Source: an uncultured Prevotella sp.
GTDB lineage: Bacteria; Bacteroidota; Bacteroidia; Bacteroidales; Bacteroidaceae
NCBI GenBank assembly: GCA_900543585.1
Contig: UQRP01000009.1
Location: forward strand, 3,864 to 67,863
Length of the DNA: 64,000 nt
Direction of reading: 5' to 3'
Each line of letters opens with the position of its first letter. Positions within the stretch are counted from its first letter, which is position 1. Of this stretch, positions 39,914 to 48,960 are shown piece by piece. Made by a program: the position numbers and the translations under genes. The notes below the pieces were generated by a model, which was not told the DNA's origin, made no database searches, and saw only the letters and a list, made by a program, of their open reading frames with translations.

Positions 39914-41461
39914 CTACTCCACTACCTTCCAGTCGTCGATGCACCGGTGCTGCCGCGAGAAGTTGACACCGACCTTGATGAGCTTGCGCGAATCAGCAGC
40001 AAAGGGCTTGGCATAACCTTTATCCTCTATCTGCTGCAAGGCGGCATCAGCATCTTTATCGTATTTAAACTCAAAGATATAGATATAGTCTTTCGTCTTG
40101 GCTATCATGTCAATGCGCCCATCGGAGATAGTACGCTCTACGTCAACATAAAATCCAAGGAGTTTGGTGACAACATAGAACGCATTCTGGAAATAGAGTT
40201 CGGCATCACCAACAATCTTATAGTCAGTGTCTGCAAACAGCACCTGCATGCGCTTCATAAAAGCCTCGGGCTTGCCCTGACGCAGGGCTATGACAAAATT
40301 GCGGATAAACATTGGCCCGCTCTCACTGCCCGTATTCATATAATAAGGCATGAGAAAATTGGTGAAGCCTTCCTCCACTTCCTCATTTGGGAAGCCAAGG
40401 GTGTAAACCTGAAACTCACTATCATATCCCTTTATCGTCAGATAGCCACTTTGATAGATAATAGGGACAGGGCTCTCATCAATAGAGTCGATGGAGTTGA
40501 GAAAATCGGCACTCACCTGCTGCTCGGTAAGGTCAGGCAAGTAAAACTTATCACGTTGGAGAAGCTGAACGAGGAAGGTGGGGGTACCAGTTTCAAACCA
40601 ATAACTGCCAAACTCACCCTTAGCAAAAGTATTCAACAGACTAAAAGGATTGTACACTCCGTCACTCTTCTGATGGAAATGGTAGCCATCATAACGTCGC
40701 TTCATCTTAGCAAGTGTCTCCTCAATCGTTAGTCCATTAATTTCAGCTACATATCTTATCCCATTCTCAAAGTAATCATGCATTTCTTTCTCTGTGATAC
40801 CACAGATAGCCTGATAACGGGCATCCATAGAGATGTCGACCAGATTGTTGAGGTCAGAGAAGACGCTCACCTTTCCAAACTTTGTCACACCAGTGAGAAA
40901 GGCGAAATGAATATATTCATCCTGGGTTTTCAATACGGAATAAAAAGCCTTCAACGTAGCCCGAAACTTGCTCTGCAAATCCTTATTATTGATAGCCTGA
41001 AGCATAGGCTTGTCATATTCGTCGACAAGAATGACGACAGGACGCCCCGTCTGCTGAGCGACTCTCTCTATCAATCCCTTGAAACGCAACTCTAACGTCA
41101 CCTCGGAAGGAGACACTCCATAGACAGCCTCCTGCTTGCAGAGAAAGTCGTTAAGCACATGAAAAAGACTGTCATCAGAATCATACTTGCCAGTATTGAG
41201 GTCGATATAAAGTACTGGATACGAAGTCCATTCCTTCTCCAAGTTTTCTATAGCCAGCCCCTTGAACAGCTCGCGCTTTCCCCTAAAATAGGCCGCCATG
41301 GTAGATACAATCAATGATTTTCCAAACCGACGCGGACGGCTCAGAAAATAATATTTTCCCTCAGTAGCCAACTTATAAATATATGCCGTTTTGTCAACAT
41401 ATACATAGCCATTGGTGCGAAGGCTTTCAAAACTCTGTATTCCGATGGGATATTTCATCAC
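39914..41461 (-). CDS. AAA-ATPase-like protein with PD-(D/E)XK nuclease-like C-terminus
   Basis: 515 residues. The N-terminal half is an AAA-ATPase_like domain: YVDKTAYIYKL, Walker A RPRRFGKS (42-49), Walker B VVILVDEYDKPM (about 143-154), FLTGVTKF. The C-terminus has GRIDM then YIYIFEFKYD, the D...ExK pattern of the PD-(D/E)XK superfamily (PDDEXK_9 type). This family is common and multi-copy in gut Bacteroidales; its function is unknown. A second ATG is one codon in. It is monocistronic and divergent from the menaquinone genes. Confidence 0.9.
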   Translation of the reverse strand: MMKYPIGIQSFESLRTNGYVYVDKTAYIYKLATEGKYYFLSRPRRFGKSLIVSTMAAYFRGKRELFKGLAIENLEKEWTSYPVLYIDLNTGKYDSDDSLFHVLNDFLCKQEAVYGVSPSEVTLELRFKGLIERVAQQTGRPVVILVDEYDKPMLQAINNKDLQSKFRATLKAFYSVLKTQDEYIHFAFLTGVTKFGKVSVFSDLNNLVDISMDARYQAICGITEKEMHDYFENGIRYVAEINGLTIEETLAKMKRRYDGYHFHQKSDGVYNPFSLLNTFAKGEFGSYWFETGTPTFLVQLLQRDKFYLPDLTEQQVSADFLNSIDSIDESPVPIIYQSGYLTIKGYDSEFQVYTLGFPNEEVEEGFTNFLMPYYMNTGSESGPMFIRNFVIALRQGKPEAFMKRMQVLFADTDYKIVGDAELYFQNAFYVVTKLLGFYVDVERTISDGRIDMIAKTKDYIYIFEFKYDKDADAALQQIEDKGYAKPFAADSRKLIKVGVNFSRQHRCIDDWKVVE

Positions 41462-41676
41462 ACTAAAATTTGTCTACTCTGCAAAGCTACATAAAATTTA
41501 CTGATAAGCCAAGACTTTATGATTGATTTTTATACGTTTACACCTACTTTCATAGATTGATAGTGAGAATACAGATATTTCAGTGTTCATACACCTACGA
41601 CCGCTCATGACGATGGGAAGAGCAGGCACGACAGCACTTCACTTCGCTTAAAAAATAATATAAAATGTTTTTTCCT

Positions 41677-41706
41677 TTGAGTTTTCAAATAAAAAGCCTA
41701 TTTTTG
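41677..41706 (+). promoter_or_regulatory. Promoter of the first menaquinone block
   Basis: TTG (41677-41679), 19 bp, TATTTTTG (41699-41706), a full consensus match; the start codon follows at 41757. The rest of the 295-bp spacer (41462-41756) shows nothing else that I can support. Confidence 0.75.
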
Positions 41707-41756
41707 CCATACAAACGGCTTTTGCCGTATGAATAACCAAATAAACGATCTGTAAA

Positions 41757-42173
41757 ATGAACATAGAAAAGGAAAAGAAAATCATAGAAAGCCAGGAAGG
41801 TCTTAGCCGGACCCTTGGCATGGAATTTATCTCTACCCCCGAACCAGACACCTGCATGGCACGCATGAAAGTAGACGGCCGCAACCGCCAGCCCTTTGGC
41901 TTTCTCTCAGGCGGAGCTTCCCTTGCCTTGGCTGAGAATCTCGCCGGTGTGGGCTCCATGGCGCTTAGTCCAAAGAAACTACCTGTCGGCATCAGCGTCA
42001 GCGGCAGCCATGTACAGGCCGTCCTTGAAGGAGATACCGTGACAGCCTATGGTAAGCTGCAATTCAAAGGCCACACACTCCACGAATGGCAGATAGACAT
42101 TAAAAACTCTAAAGGAGAGCTTATCTCGACAGTTCACGTCACCAACTATCTCATAACCCCGCAAAAGAAATAG
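41757..42173 (+). CDS. menI: Hotdog-fold thioesterase, probable DHNA-CoA thioesterase
   Basis: 138 residues of the PaaI/hotdog family, with GFLSGGASLALAENLAGVGS as the central helix motif and a NRQPFGFLSGG lead-in. Family members hydrolyse aryl-CoA thioesters. Its position as first gene before menF, menD and menB supports 1,4-dihydroxy-2-naphthoyl-CoA as substrate; this is inference from context. It is 4 bp upstream of menF. Confidence 0.85.
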   Translation: MNIEKEKKIIESQEGLSRTLGMEFISTPEPDTCMARMKVDGRNRQPFGFLSGGASLALAENLAGVGSMALSPKKLPVGISVSGSHVQAVLEGDTVTAYGKLQFKGHTLHEWQIDIKNSKGELISTVHVTNYLITPQKK

Positions 42174-42177
42174 ACGC

Positions 42178-43176
42178 ATGAGCGATTACGCACTCTACAG
42201 GTATCCTGAAGCTCATACCTATCACGCGATTCGTGGCAAGGCAGAGACTGTGGACAACATCATAGAGCTGAAAGACAGCAAAGGTTTTGTCATAGCTCCT
42301 TTCCACATCGGCGGCAACGAGCCCATGCTGTTAATACCCGCCAATCAATCAGAAGAGCATACAATTCCGGAGAGCATAGGTGAGCATGCCCAAATCATCG
42401 GTGAGGAAAGTCACCGAGACGACTATCACCATGCCTTTGCCACCTTCCATCGTGCACTTTGTGATGGAAGATTAGGGAAAGTCGTGCTGTCGCGCCGTCT
42501 CGACATCCCCCTTGACAGAGCTGTCGATCCACAGGAGATATTCTTCAACGCCTGCCGCAGGTATCCACACCAGATGATAGTTCTCGTCCATACCCAAGAG
42601 AGTGGAACTTGGCTGATGGCTACACCGGAGGTTCTGATGGAGAAAGACCATGACAGGTGGAATACGATGGCCCTGGCCGGAACCATGACGACACCGGGGC
42701 CATGGAGCAATAAAAACATCGAGGAGCAGTTCATCGTAGCACGATACATCCTGAACTGTATCGCACGGCGTGCCTATTTCATCCAGCATTCCACGCCGCA
42801 TGTGGCTACTGCTGCCAACCTGTATCATCTTCGCACGGACTTCACCTTTATATGTAATAATGACGGTGAAGTCTTTCAGGTTCTCAGCGACCTCCACCCC
42901 ACCCCTGCTGTCTGTGGCATTCCCAAAGAGGAAGCCATGAATATCATCCTCAAGGGAGAAACCATGAACAGAAAATACTACAGCGGTTTCAGTGGGCCCA
43001 TCGGCATTGACGACGAGACCCATCTTTTCGTCTCTCTCCGCTGTATGGAGATTGACGGGTGCAACTGTCATCTTTACGCCGGGGGCGGTCTGCTCAAGGA
43101 GAGCATTGAGGAGGACGAATGGAAAGAGACAGAAGTAAAACTTAACACCATGCGAGATGTATTGCGACAAAGCTAA
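42178..43176 (+). CDS. menF: Isochorismate synthase
   Basis: 332 residues, a chorismate-binding domain. Motifs: KVVLSRRLDIPL, TPEVLMEK, MALAGTM, FSGPIGIDDE and YAGGGLLKESIEEDEWKET. It turns chorismate into isochorismate, the first committed step to menaquinone. The last 20 bp overlap the menD start. Confidence 0.94.
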   Translation: MSDYALYRYPEAHTYHAIRGKAETVDNIIELKDSKGFVIAPFHIGGNEPMLLIPANQSEEHTIPESIGEHAQIIGEESHRDDYHHAFATFHRALCDGRLGKVVLSRRLDIPLDRAVDPQEIFFNACRRYPHQMIVLVHTQESGTWLMATPEVLMEKDHDRWNTMALAGTMTTPGPWSNKNIEEQFIVARYILNCIARRAYFIQHSTPHVATAANLYHLRTDFTFICNNDGEVFQVLSDLHPTPAVCGIPKEEAMNIILKGETMNRKYYSGFSGPIGIDDETHLFVSLRCMEIDGCNCHLYAGGGLLKESIEEDEWKETEVKLNTMRDVLRQS

Positions 43177-44809
43177 CGTCAACACCCTCACGGCTCTTCT
43201 CATGGCCCACGGCGTGCGTGACGCTATCGTATGTCCGGGCTCACGCAACGCACCGATTGTCCATAACCTCAATCTTTGCCCCGATATCCACTGTTATCCC
43301 GTCACCGATGAGCGCAGCGCCGGCTTCTACGCCTTAGGACTGGCTGAAGCCACCGCAAGGCCTGTGGTGGTCTGTGTCACCTCTGGCTCAGCATTGCTCA
43401 ATGTGCTGCCTGCCGTCGCCGAGGCTTACTACCGGCATGTCCCAGTAGTAGTCATCTCTGCCGACCGCCCGAAGGAGTGGATAGACCAACTCGACGGTCA
43501 GACACTGCCACAAGAGGGTGCCCTTGGAAGATTTGTCCGTAAAGCAGTATCTCTGCCAGAATGGGACACTGATGGTTCAGAAAGGGCAACGACCCAACAC
43601 TGGTATTGCAACAGAATCATCAACGAGACACTGTCAGCAGCTATGTCTGACGGTGGCGGACCAGTGCATATCAATGTTCCTCTGACACCTCCTCTCTATG
43701 ATTTTACAGTCCCCGAGCTTCCAACTGAACGAGTCATCAAGCGGAAGTCCACAGCCGTTGCTGACCTTACAGCGCTCAACGAAGCTATAGAACGGGCAAG
43801 CAGGCCCATCATCGTCATCGGACAAACGCATGAGGGTGAAATATCAGAAGATGCTATCTTTCGTCTGGCCCAACAGCATATTGTCGTTCTTCAAGAGGCG
43901 CTCAGCGGAAATATCTTGGAATGGCCCATCGACCGTATGATGGAGACAATAAAAGATGACGACAGCTACCTGCCCGACTTCATCCTCTACATGGGTGATA
44001 CCATCGTCAGCCAGGGGCTCAAGGCCTTTCTGCGACGTGCTCAGCATGCAGTCTGTTGGAGAGTTGATGCCGCCGGAGCGATGCAGGACACATTCATGAA
44101 CCTCAGCGGCTCTATAAAGGCAGCCCCAAGACAAGTGCTCGAAGGTGTCAACGCTGAAGCCGACAAGGACTGGTTTGAAAAGTGGCAAACACTCAGCCGT
44201 AAGACAACAGCGAAACTCACCATTTTCTTTCCAGCATACTCTTCCATAGAAGCTGTAAGGGCCTTCGAGGAAATCATTGTCGACAAAGACTGCGCTGTGC
44301 ATTACGCTAACAGCATGTCGGTTCGGTTAGGCTGTCTCTACGCCCACCACTTCATTCATTGCAACCGTGGTGTCAATGGCATAGAAGGTTCTCTGTCGAC
44401 GGCTGCAGGTTATTCTCTGTCAACGAAGAAGCCTGTATATTGCGTCATCGGCGACCTCAGCTTCTTTTATGACCAGAACGCGCTGTGGAATACCAATCTC
44501 AGAGGCAACCTGAGGATTCTGTTGCTTAACAACGGAGGAGGTGGCATCTTTCAGAAGTTTGACGCCTTGCGGAAGTCTGTTGCAGATAGCAACAATGTGA
44601 TGGCCCTACACCTTACATCGGCCCAGGGCATCTGCATGGAGAATCATGTGGAATATCACTGTGCCACCAACGAAATGGAATTGCATCAGGGTATCATCGC
44701 CCTCACGGCAGCCTACAGCCACAACCCTATTCTCCTCGAAGTCATAACCGACACTGAGCAAGACTGGGTGAACTATAGGAAATACTTTCAACACAAGATA
44801 AAAGAATAA
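43157..44809 (+). CDS. menD: SEPHCHC synthase MenD
   Basis: 550 residues. Thiamin-diphosphate enzyme that joins isochorismate and 2-oxoglutarate. CPGSRNAPIVHN near the N-terminus, ADRPKEW, and the ThDP motif GDLSFFYDQNALWN (about 432-445) are clear. It overlaps menF and is followed 16 bp later by menB. Confidence 0.97.
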   Translation: MYCDKANVNTLTALLMAHGVRDAIVCPGSRNAPIVHNLNLCPDIHCYPVTDERSAGFYALGLAEATARPVVVCVTSGSALLNVLPAVAEAYYRHVPVVVISADRPKEWIDQLDGQTLPQEGALGRFVRKAVSLPEWDTDGSERATTQHWYCNRIINETLSAAMSDGGGPVHINVPLTPPLYDFTVPELPTERVIKRKSTAVADLTALNEAIERASRPIIVIGQTHEGEISEDAIFRLAQQHIVVLQEALSGNILEWPIDRMMETIKDDDSYLPDFILYMGDTIVSQGLKAFLRRAQHAVCWRVDAAGAMQDTFMNLSGSIKAAPRQVLEGVNAEADKDWFEKWQTLSRKTTAKLTIFFPAYSSIEAVRAFEEIIVDKDCAVHYANSMSVRLGCLYAHHFIHCNRGVNGIEGSLSTAAGYSLSTKKPVYCVIGDLSFFYDQNALWNTNLRGNLRILLLNNGGGGIFQKFDALRKSVADSNNVMALHLTSAQGICMENHVEYHCATNEMELHQGIIALTAAYSHNPILLEVITDTEQDWVNYRKYFQHKIKE

Positions 44810-44825
44810 GATTAAGAAAAAAGAT

Positions 44826-45653
44826 ATGAACACAAGAGACTGGAAAAAGATTGAAGGGTTTGACTTTAAAGAGATTCTCTTTGAGGAATACAACCACATT
44901 GCTAAAATCACTATCAACCGTCCGCGATACCGCAACGCTTTCACTCCCCTTACCGTTTGGGAGATGAGCCAAGCCTTCACCTACTGCCGCGACCACCTCG
45001 ACATCCGCGTGGTAATACTCACAGGAGCTGGCGACAAAGCTTTCTGCTCAGGCGGCGACATGCACGTCAAAGGGCGCGGTGGCTATGTTGGCTCGGATGG
45101 TGTGCCCCGCCTCAACGTCCTCGACGTACAGATGCAGATACGGCGCTTGCCGAAACCCGTCATTGCTATGGTCAACGGCTATGCCATTGGCGGCGGACAC
45201 GTCCTCCACGTCGTCTGCGATCTCACCATTGCCTCCGAGAATGCCATCTTCGGACAGACAGGGCCCAAAGTAGGAAGTTTCGACGCTGGTCTCGGTGCCA
45301 GCTACCTCGCACGCATCGTAGGACAGAAGAAAGCCCGGGAGATATGGTACCTCTGCCGACAGTATTCGGCGAAGGAAGCTGAACAGATGGGACTTGTCAA
45401 CAAGGTTGTACCCTTCGACCAATTAGAGGATGAGACCGTAGCATGGTGTGAGACCATCATGGAACGCTCTCCGCTGGCCATCCGCATGATGAAGGCGGGC
45501 TTCAACGCCGAACTCGACGGGCAGGCAGGCATCCAGGAACTCGCCGGTGATGCCACCATGCTCTACTACACCCTCGACGAAGCGCAAGAAGGCGGGCGCG
45601 CTTTCCTGGAGAAGCGGAAGCCTGACTTCGATAAATATCCACAATTCCCATAA
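44826..45653 (+). CDS. menB: 1,4-Dihydroxy-2-naphthoyl-CoA synthase
   Basis: 275 residues of the crotonase fold. Motifs: AFCSGGDMHVKGRGGYVG, MVNGYAIGGGHVLH, TGPKVGSFDAGLGASYLAR. It closes the naphthoate ring from o-succinylbenzoyl-CoA. It is the last gene of the first menaquinone block, followed by a terminator at 45740; menC and menE, which act before it in the pathway, are found 7 kb further on. Confidence 0.97.
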   Translation: MNTRDWKKIEGFDFKEILFEEYNHIAKITINRPRYRNAFTPLTVWEMSQAFTYCRDHLDIRVVILTGAGDKAFCSGGDMHVKGRGGYVGSDGVPRLNVLDVQMQIRRLPKPVIAMVNGYAIGGGHVLHVVCDLTIASENAIFGQTGPKVGSFDAGLGASYLARIVGQKKAREIWYLCRQYSAKEAEQMGLVNKVVPFDQLEDETVAWCETIMERSPLAIRMMKAGFNAELDGQAGIQELAGDATMLYYTLDEAQEGGRAFLEKRKPDFDKYPQFP

Positions 45654-45739
45654 GACAGAGTAACAACAGCTCACCAAGAGCGACGAGGGATGAAATGCAG
45701 AACTAACATGGTCGCACAGCGACTAAGAACCTAAGAAAA

Positions 45740-45765
45740 CGGCTCCGATTAAACGGAGCCGCTTT
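45740..45765 (+). terminator. Terminator after menB
   Basis: CGGCTCCG (45740-45747), loop ATTAAA, CGGAGCCG (45754-45761), then CTTT. The stem is perfect. The rest of the 303-bp gap to the sigma factor gene has a weak second hairpin (AGTAC/GTACT at 45792-45807 followed by T5) and no coding region. Confidence 0.9.
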
Positions 45766-45956
45766 ACCAGACATCAATTATTAGTTATTAGAGTACTCAT
45801 TCGTACTTTTTGGGGGGCTCTCTCAATATCCTTAAACTTATCCTCACACAGAGCCACAGCGAACACAAAGAAGGCTACACAAAAAAATAATATTGAGATT
45901 TGCGTAGCGTTTTCACATCTTTATCGTATTAGTAACAAACGCATCCGAAAATCTGA

Positions 45957-46460
45957 ATGGAAATTAGCGAGTTCATAGAATATGTAAAGCGATACCGACC
46001 TGAATTTGTCGGCATCGCACACCACTATTTCCATGATGAGCGCGAGGTGGAAGATGCCGTGCAAGATGCGCTGATTCGTTTGTGGATGGCAAGGAAAAGG
46101 ATAGAGCCCCCCGAACGATTCCGCGAATATGGAGCAATAGCTACAAGAAACGTCTGCCTAGACAAAATAAGGGGAAGGCACGGCTATCACTTTGTGGAAG
46201 TGGATTGGGCGGAAGGCAAGACATCCGGCCCTACACCACAATCGAAGCTGGAAGAGTCTGAAAACGAGCGGCTGATGCAGCAATGTATGAAAAGCCTTCC
46301 TGCTAAATACAAGGAACTGATACAGATGAGAAACGGCGAGGGGTTGAGTTATAAGGACATAGCAAACCTCATTGGCAGTACAGAGTCATCGGTACGCGGT
46401 ATGGTGGCGAAGGCACGGGCAATGCTCATCACGCAATTCAACGAAAGGAGAAAGAAATGA
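45957..46460 (+). CDS. ECF-type RNA polymerase sigma factor
   Basis: 167 residues. Region 2: HYFHDEREVEDAVQDALIRLW; region 4: LPAKYKELIQMRNGEGLSYKDIANLIGSTESSVRGMVAKARAML. No region 3, so it is an ECF sigma. Its stop overlaps the next start by 4 bp (ATGA). It heads a five-gene co-directional cassette and probably directs its transcription. Confidence 0.93.
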   Translation: MEISEFIEYVKRYRPEFVGIAHHYFHDEREVEDAVQDALIRLWMARKRIEPPERFREYGAIATRNVCLDKIRGRHGYHFVEVDWAEGKTSGPTPQSKLEESENERLMQQCMKSLPAKYKELIQMRNGEGLSYKDIANLIGSTESSVRGMVAKARAMLITQFNERRKK

Positions 46461-47161
46461 AGAAAGAAGAGTACATAGGACAGCTTCTCAAGAAGTTTAT
46501 GCAAGCAGAGACTTCCGAACAACAGGAGTCGGAGCTTGCTGACTATTTCCGTCAGGCCAAGAAGCTCCCTGAAGAATGGGAGGCTTACAAGCAATACTTC
46601 AAGGTCTTCGACTCAGGAAAGGCGTCTTTCAGTACGGGTCACTCAACACCAATATTAAGAAGGTGTTGGCACTACGCTGTTGCTTGCATTGCTGCAATGG
46701 CAGTCTGTGCTGTTGCGTTGAGGTATACTTTATACACTTCTGAGGGCGGTAAAAGGCTGGTAACAGAGACATCCAAGCAGGTGCAACAGACGGAAGCCCG
46801 AAAAGCGACAGACACAACTGACGTGAAAGGAAATTCAATGACAACGCTCGGAGCAAGGCCAAACACATCCGGAAAGGTATGCATGAAGCGAAGCGGCAAC
46901 AGCACAAGCAGAAAGGCAAGCAGCACTGGGTACGTCCCTGTTCCCCAACCTGTCGCAGCGACTGAAACCCGGCACTATGCTATGACATCAACAGAGACTA
47001 GGGTCGAAGAGCCTTCCCATCAAAGACGGGCCGCCGACATCGACGCCTCTGTCGCTTACATCAAATCAAGAGGTGAGAACCTTGAGAGACAAGTCTTGGC
47101 TTCAAAAGGCTACATTGAGTATAACATGGGTATCAACAAAGACTTAGAGCAGAATTTATGA
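46457..47161 (+). CDS. Single-pass membrane protein, candidate anti-sigma factor
   Basis: 234 residues. Residues 1-65 are a charged helical segment (LLKKFMQAETSEQQESELADYF) that would be cytosolic; residues about 70-90 are one transmembrane helix (YAVACIAAMAVCAVALRYTLY); the rest is Ser/Thr/Arg-rich and would be periplasmic, with a short helix at the end. The position directly after the sigma gene and the topology fit an anti-sigma factor; no zinc-binding HxxxCxxC motif is present. Overlaps neighbours by 4 bp on both sides. Confidence 0.65.
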   Translation: MKKEEYIGQLLKKFMQAETSEQQESELADYFRQAKKLPEEWEAYKQYFKVFDSGKASFSTGHSTPILRRCWHYAVACIAAMAVCAVALRYTLYTSEGGKRLVTETSKQVQQTEARKATDTTDVKGNSMTTLGARPNTSGKVCMKRSGNSTSRKASSTGYVPVPQPVAATETRHYAMTSTETRVEEPSHQRRAADIDASVAYIKSRGENLERQVLASKGYIEYNMGINKDLEQNL

Positions 47162-48255
47162 AAAAGATGATAATGCTTGCAGCGTGTGTCTCTTTTGCGC
47201 TGGCATCGCTGGCACAAAAGCCCAACCCGGCTATAGTAAAACTCTTTAATGAGTTTGGCCATGCCGACATAGAACACACCTATTCTGCCGACAACAAAGG
47301 GCAGGAGTACTACCTTGCGCTCTATAAACTCCCCAAAGCCGACATAGATGATCTCATACAGTATAACAGGTTGGGACAGGCTGACTTTCCTTTCCAATTA
47401 GAGGGGACAAAGGAGTATATAGACTCTCAGCTCAAAGAAAGCGCGAAGGCTCAACATGATGAATCTATGATAAAGCCTGTCATCAAGCATACGCTTGACA
47501 GCCTTGCTCCGTTGTCAAAAGAATGCTACCACTATGAAGTGCACAATAGCTTGAGTGATACCACCAAATATGTACTTGCGTTGAACAACATGCCGGAGGA
47601 CTTATTTCAGCAGCGGGTAAAAGGGCGAGTAGAGAAGAAAGCGGGTAATGAATTCATTGACTATTTCAGCTACAACAGAGGTACTTTCCTGCATTATATT
47701 TTGCCACCACTACAGAGAAGCTCACTGGCGACCCTTTATACTGAAGAATCGCTCAAGACTCATTTAGAAGCTATCCTGATAAAAAACAAGGGGAAGAAGT
47801 ACACTGTCAGTTATGATATTAATTCTGGCACTAACATCTATCCGCAGGATTGGTATATATTAAAACACTCTGACGAGTCACATTCCAAGAGCTATGGGAC
47901 ACATTATTATATCCCTACAACCCAAGATGCGCAGAACAGCCTTGTAAAGGAAATCGCAGAAGCAGTTACTCAGTTTCTGACGTCTACATCTGACACGTCA
48001 GAATATAGCCTTTTCTATACCCTTCCTTTAGGAAATGCCAAATACAACAGTTCCGCTTACGACCATCTGATATTTTGCATAGCAGAAAGTAGCGCGCGGC
48101 ATTTCAGCATCAACATGAAGATGACCGACAATGGGCTTCATGTGTTGTTGCTGTCAAATGAAGGAGAATGGCTTGTTCCCCGACGGTCATGGTGGAAAAT
48201 CAAAGCCATCAGAGGGGAGAACATTGTGTATGAGAAAGATTTCCTAAACGACTAA
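47158..48255 (+). CDS. Secreted protein of unknown function
   Basis: 365 residues; signal peptide with cleavage after about SLAQ (residue 20). I do not recognise the family. Visible features: an Asp/Lys-rich N-terminal helix region, a Tyr/His-rich middle and a beta-rich C-terminus (DNGLHVLLLSNEGEWLVPRRSWWKI). Start overlaps the previous gene by 4 bp (ATGA). It is part of the sigma cassette and so would be co-produced with the barrel downstream. Confidence 0.75.
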   Translation: MKKMIMLAACVSFALASLAQKPNPAIVKLFNEFGHADIEHTYSADNKGQEYYLALYKLPKADIDDLIQYNRLGQADFPFQLEGTKEYIDSQLKESAKAQHDESMIKPVIKHTLDSLAPLSKECYHYEVHNSLSDTTKYVLALNNMPEDLFQQRVKGRVEKKAGNEFIDYFSYNRGTFLHYILPPLQRSSLATLYTEESLKTHLEAILIKNKGKKYTVSYDINSGTNIYPQDWYILKHSDESHSKSYGTHYYIPTTQDAQNSLVKEIAEAVTQFLTSTSDTSEYSLFYTLPLGNAKYNSSAYDHLIFCIAESSARHFSINMKMTDNGLHVLLLSNEGEWLVPRRSWWKIKAIRGENIVYEKDFLND

Positions 48256-48265
48256 TAGCCCTTCC

Positions 48266-48934
48266 ATGAAAAAGATATTGTTGATATTGATGGTATGTAT
48301 AAACGCCATCACATTGGCTGCACAAAAGCCGGGCGTGTATAAGAGAATAAGTTGCAAAGCTGGTGCCGAAACCAATATGCCCTATAAGAATGAATACATG
48401 ATCGTCGGCATCAATGGCAGCACGATGCTTTTAGAACCTTATGTCCAGCGTAATTCCCAGAATGGAAAAGAAAGGATCCGCTTTCGAATAAAGCCGGGCT
48501 TTCTTCAGTCCGACGGAAGCAACAGCGACTCAACATACGCCGTAACGGCCAATCCACCGGAAGTAGAAGACTTGGTCAGCCTTCTCTCAAGGGATTTTAC
48601 GACTCCGGCCAACAAAGTTCTTGGCGTGTGGTATCTTGAAGTTTCAGGCATCAAATGCTACAGGATATTCTCTCCGACACGTTCATTGCTGCTCTTTATC
48701 TACGAATCGCCGCAAGGCAGCATAGATACAGCCAATGCTATTCTGGAGGCTGTGAACTATGGCAAAGACCAAATCGTCGCCGAGGATGGTACGAGGTATT
48801 CGGTCCGTTGGAAAGGTGCTGATACAATGGTCGTAGCTTACGCCGTGGACGGCAAGCGACATCATGAGGAATGGACCCGTTCCAAACTGCCAGCTTACCT
48901 CTCTGGACTATTCACGCCACCTGGCACAAACTGA
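48266..48934 (+). CDS. Second secreted protein of unknown function
   Basis: 222 residues; signal peptide with cleavage after about LAAQ (residue 20). The start of the mature part (KPGVYKRISCKAGAETN) and a KCYRIFSPTRSLLLFIYESP segment suggest a small beta-rich domain. No family recognised. It lies 10 bp after the preceding secreted-protein gene and 26 bp before the barrel gene. Confidence 0.75.
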   Translation: MKKILLILMVCINAITLAAQKPGVYKRISCKAGAETNMPYKNEYMIVGINGSTMLLEPYVQRNSQNGKERIRFRIKPGFLQSDGSNSDSTYAVTANPPEVEDLVSLLSRDFTTPANKVLGVWYLEVSGIKCYRIFSPTRSLLLFIYESPQGSIDTANAILEAVNYGKDQIVAEDGTRYSVRWKGADTMVVAYAVDGKRHHEEWTRSKLPAYLSGLFTPPGTN

Positions 48935-48960
48935 AACAAGGATTATAGTCTATCGTCACC

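Noticed and set aside
46457..47161. Classic zinc-binding anti-sigma (ZAS) domain
   Set aside because: No HxxxCxxC motif is present in the cytosolic segment.
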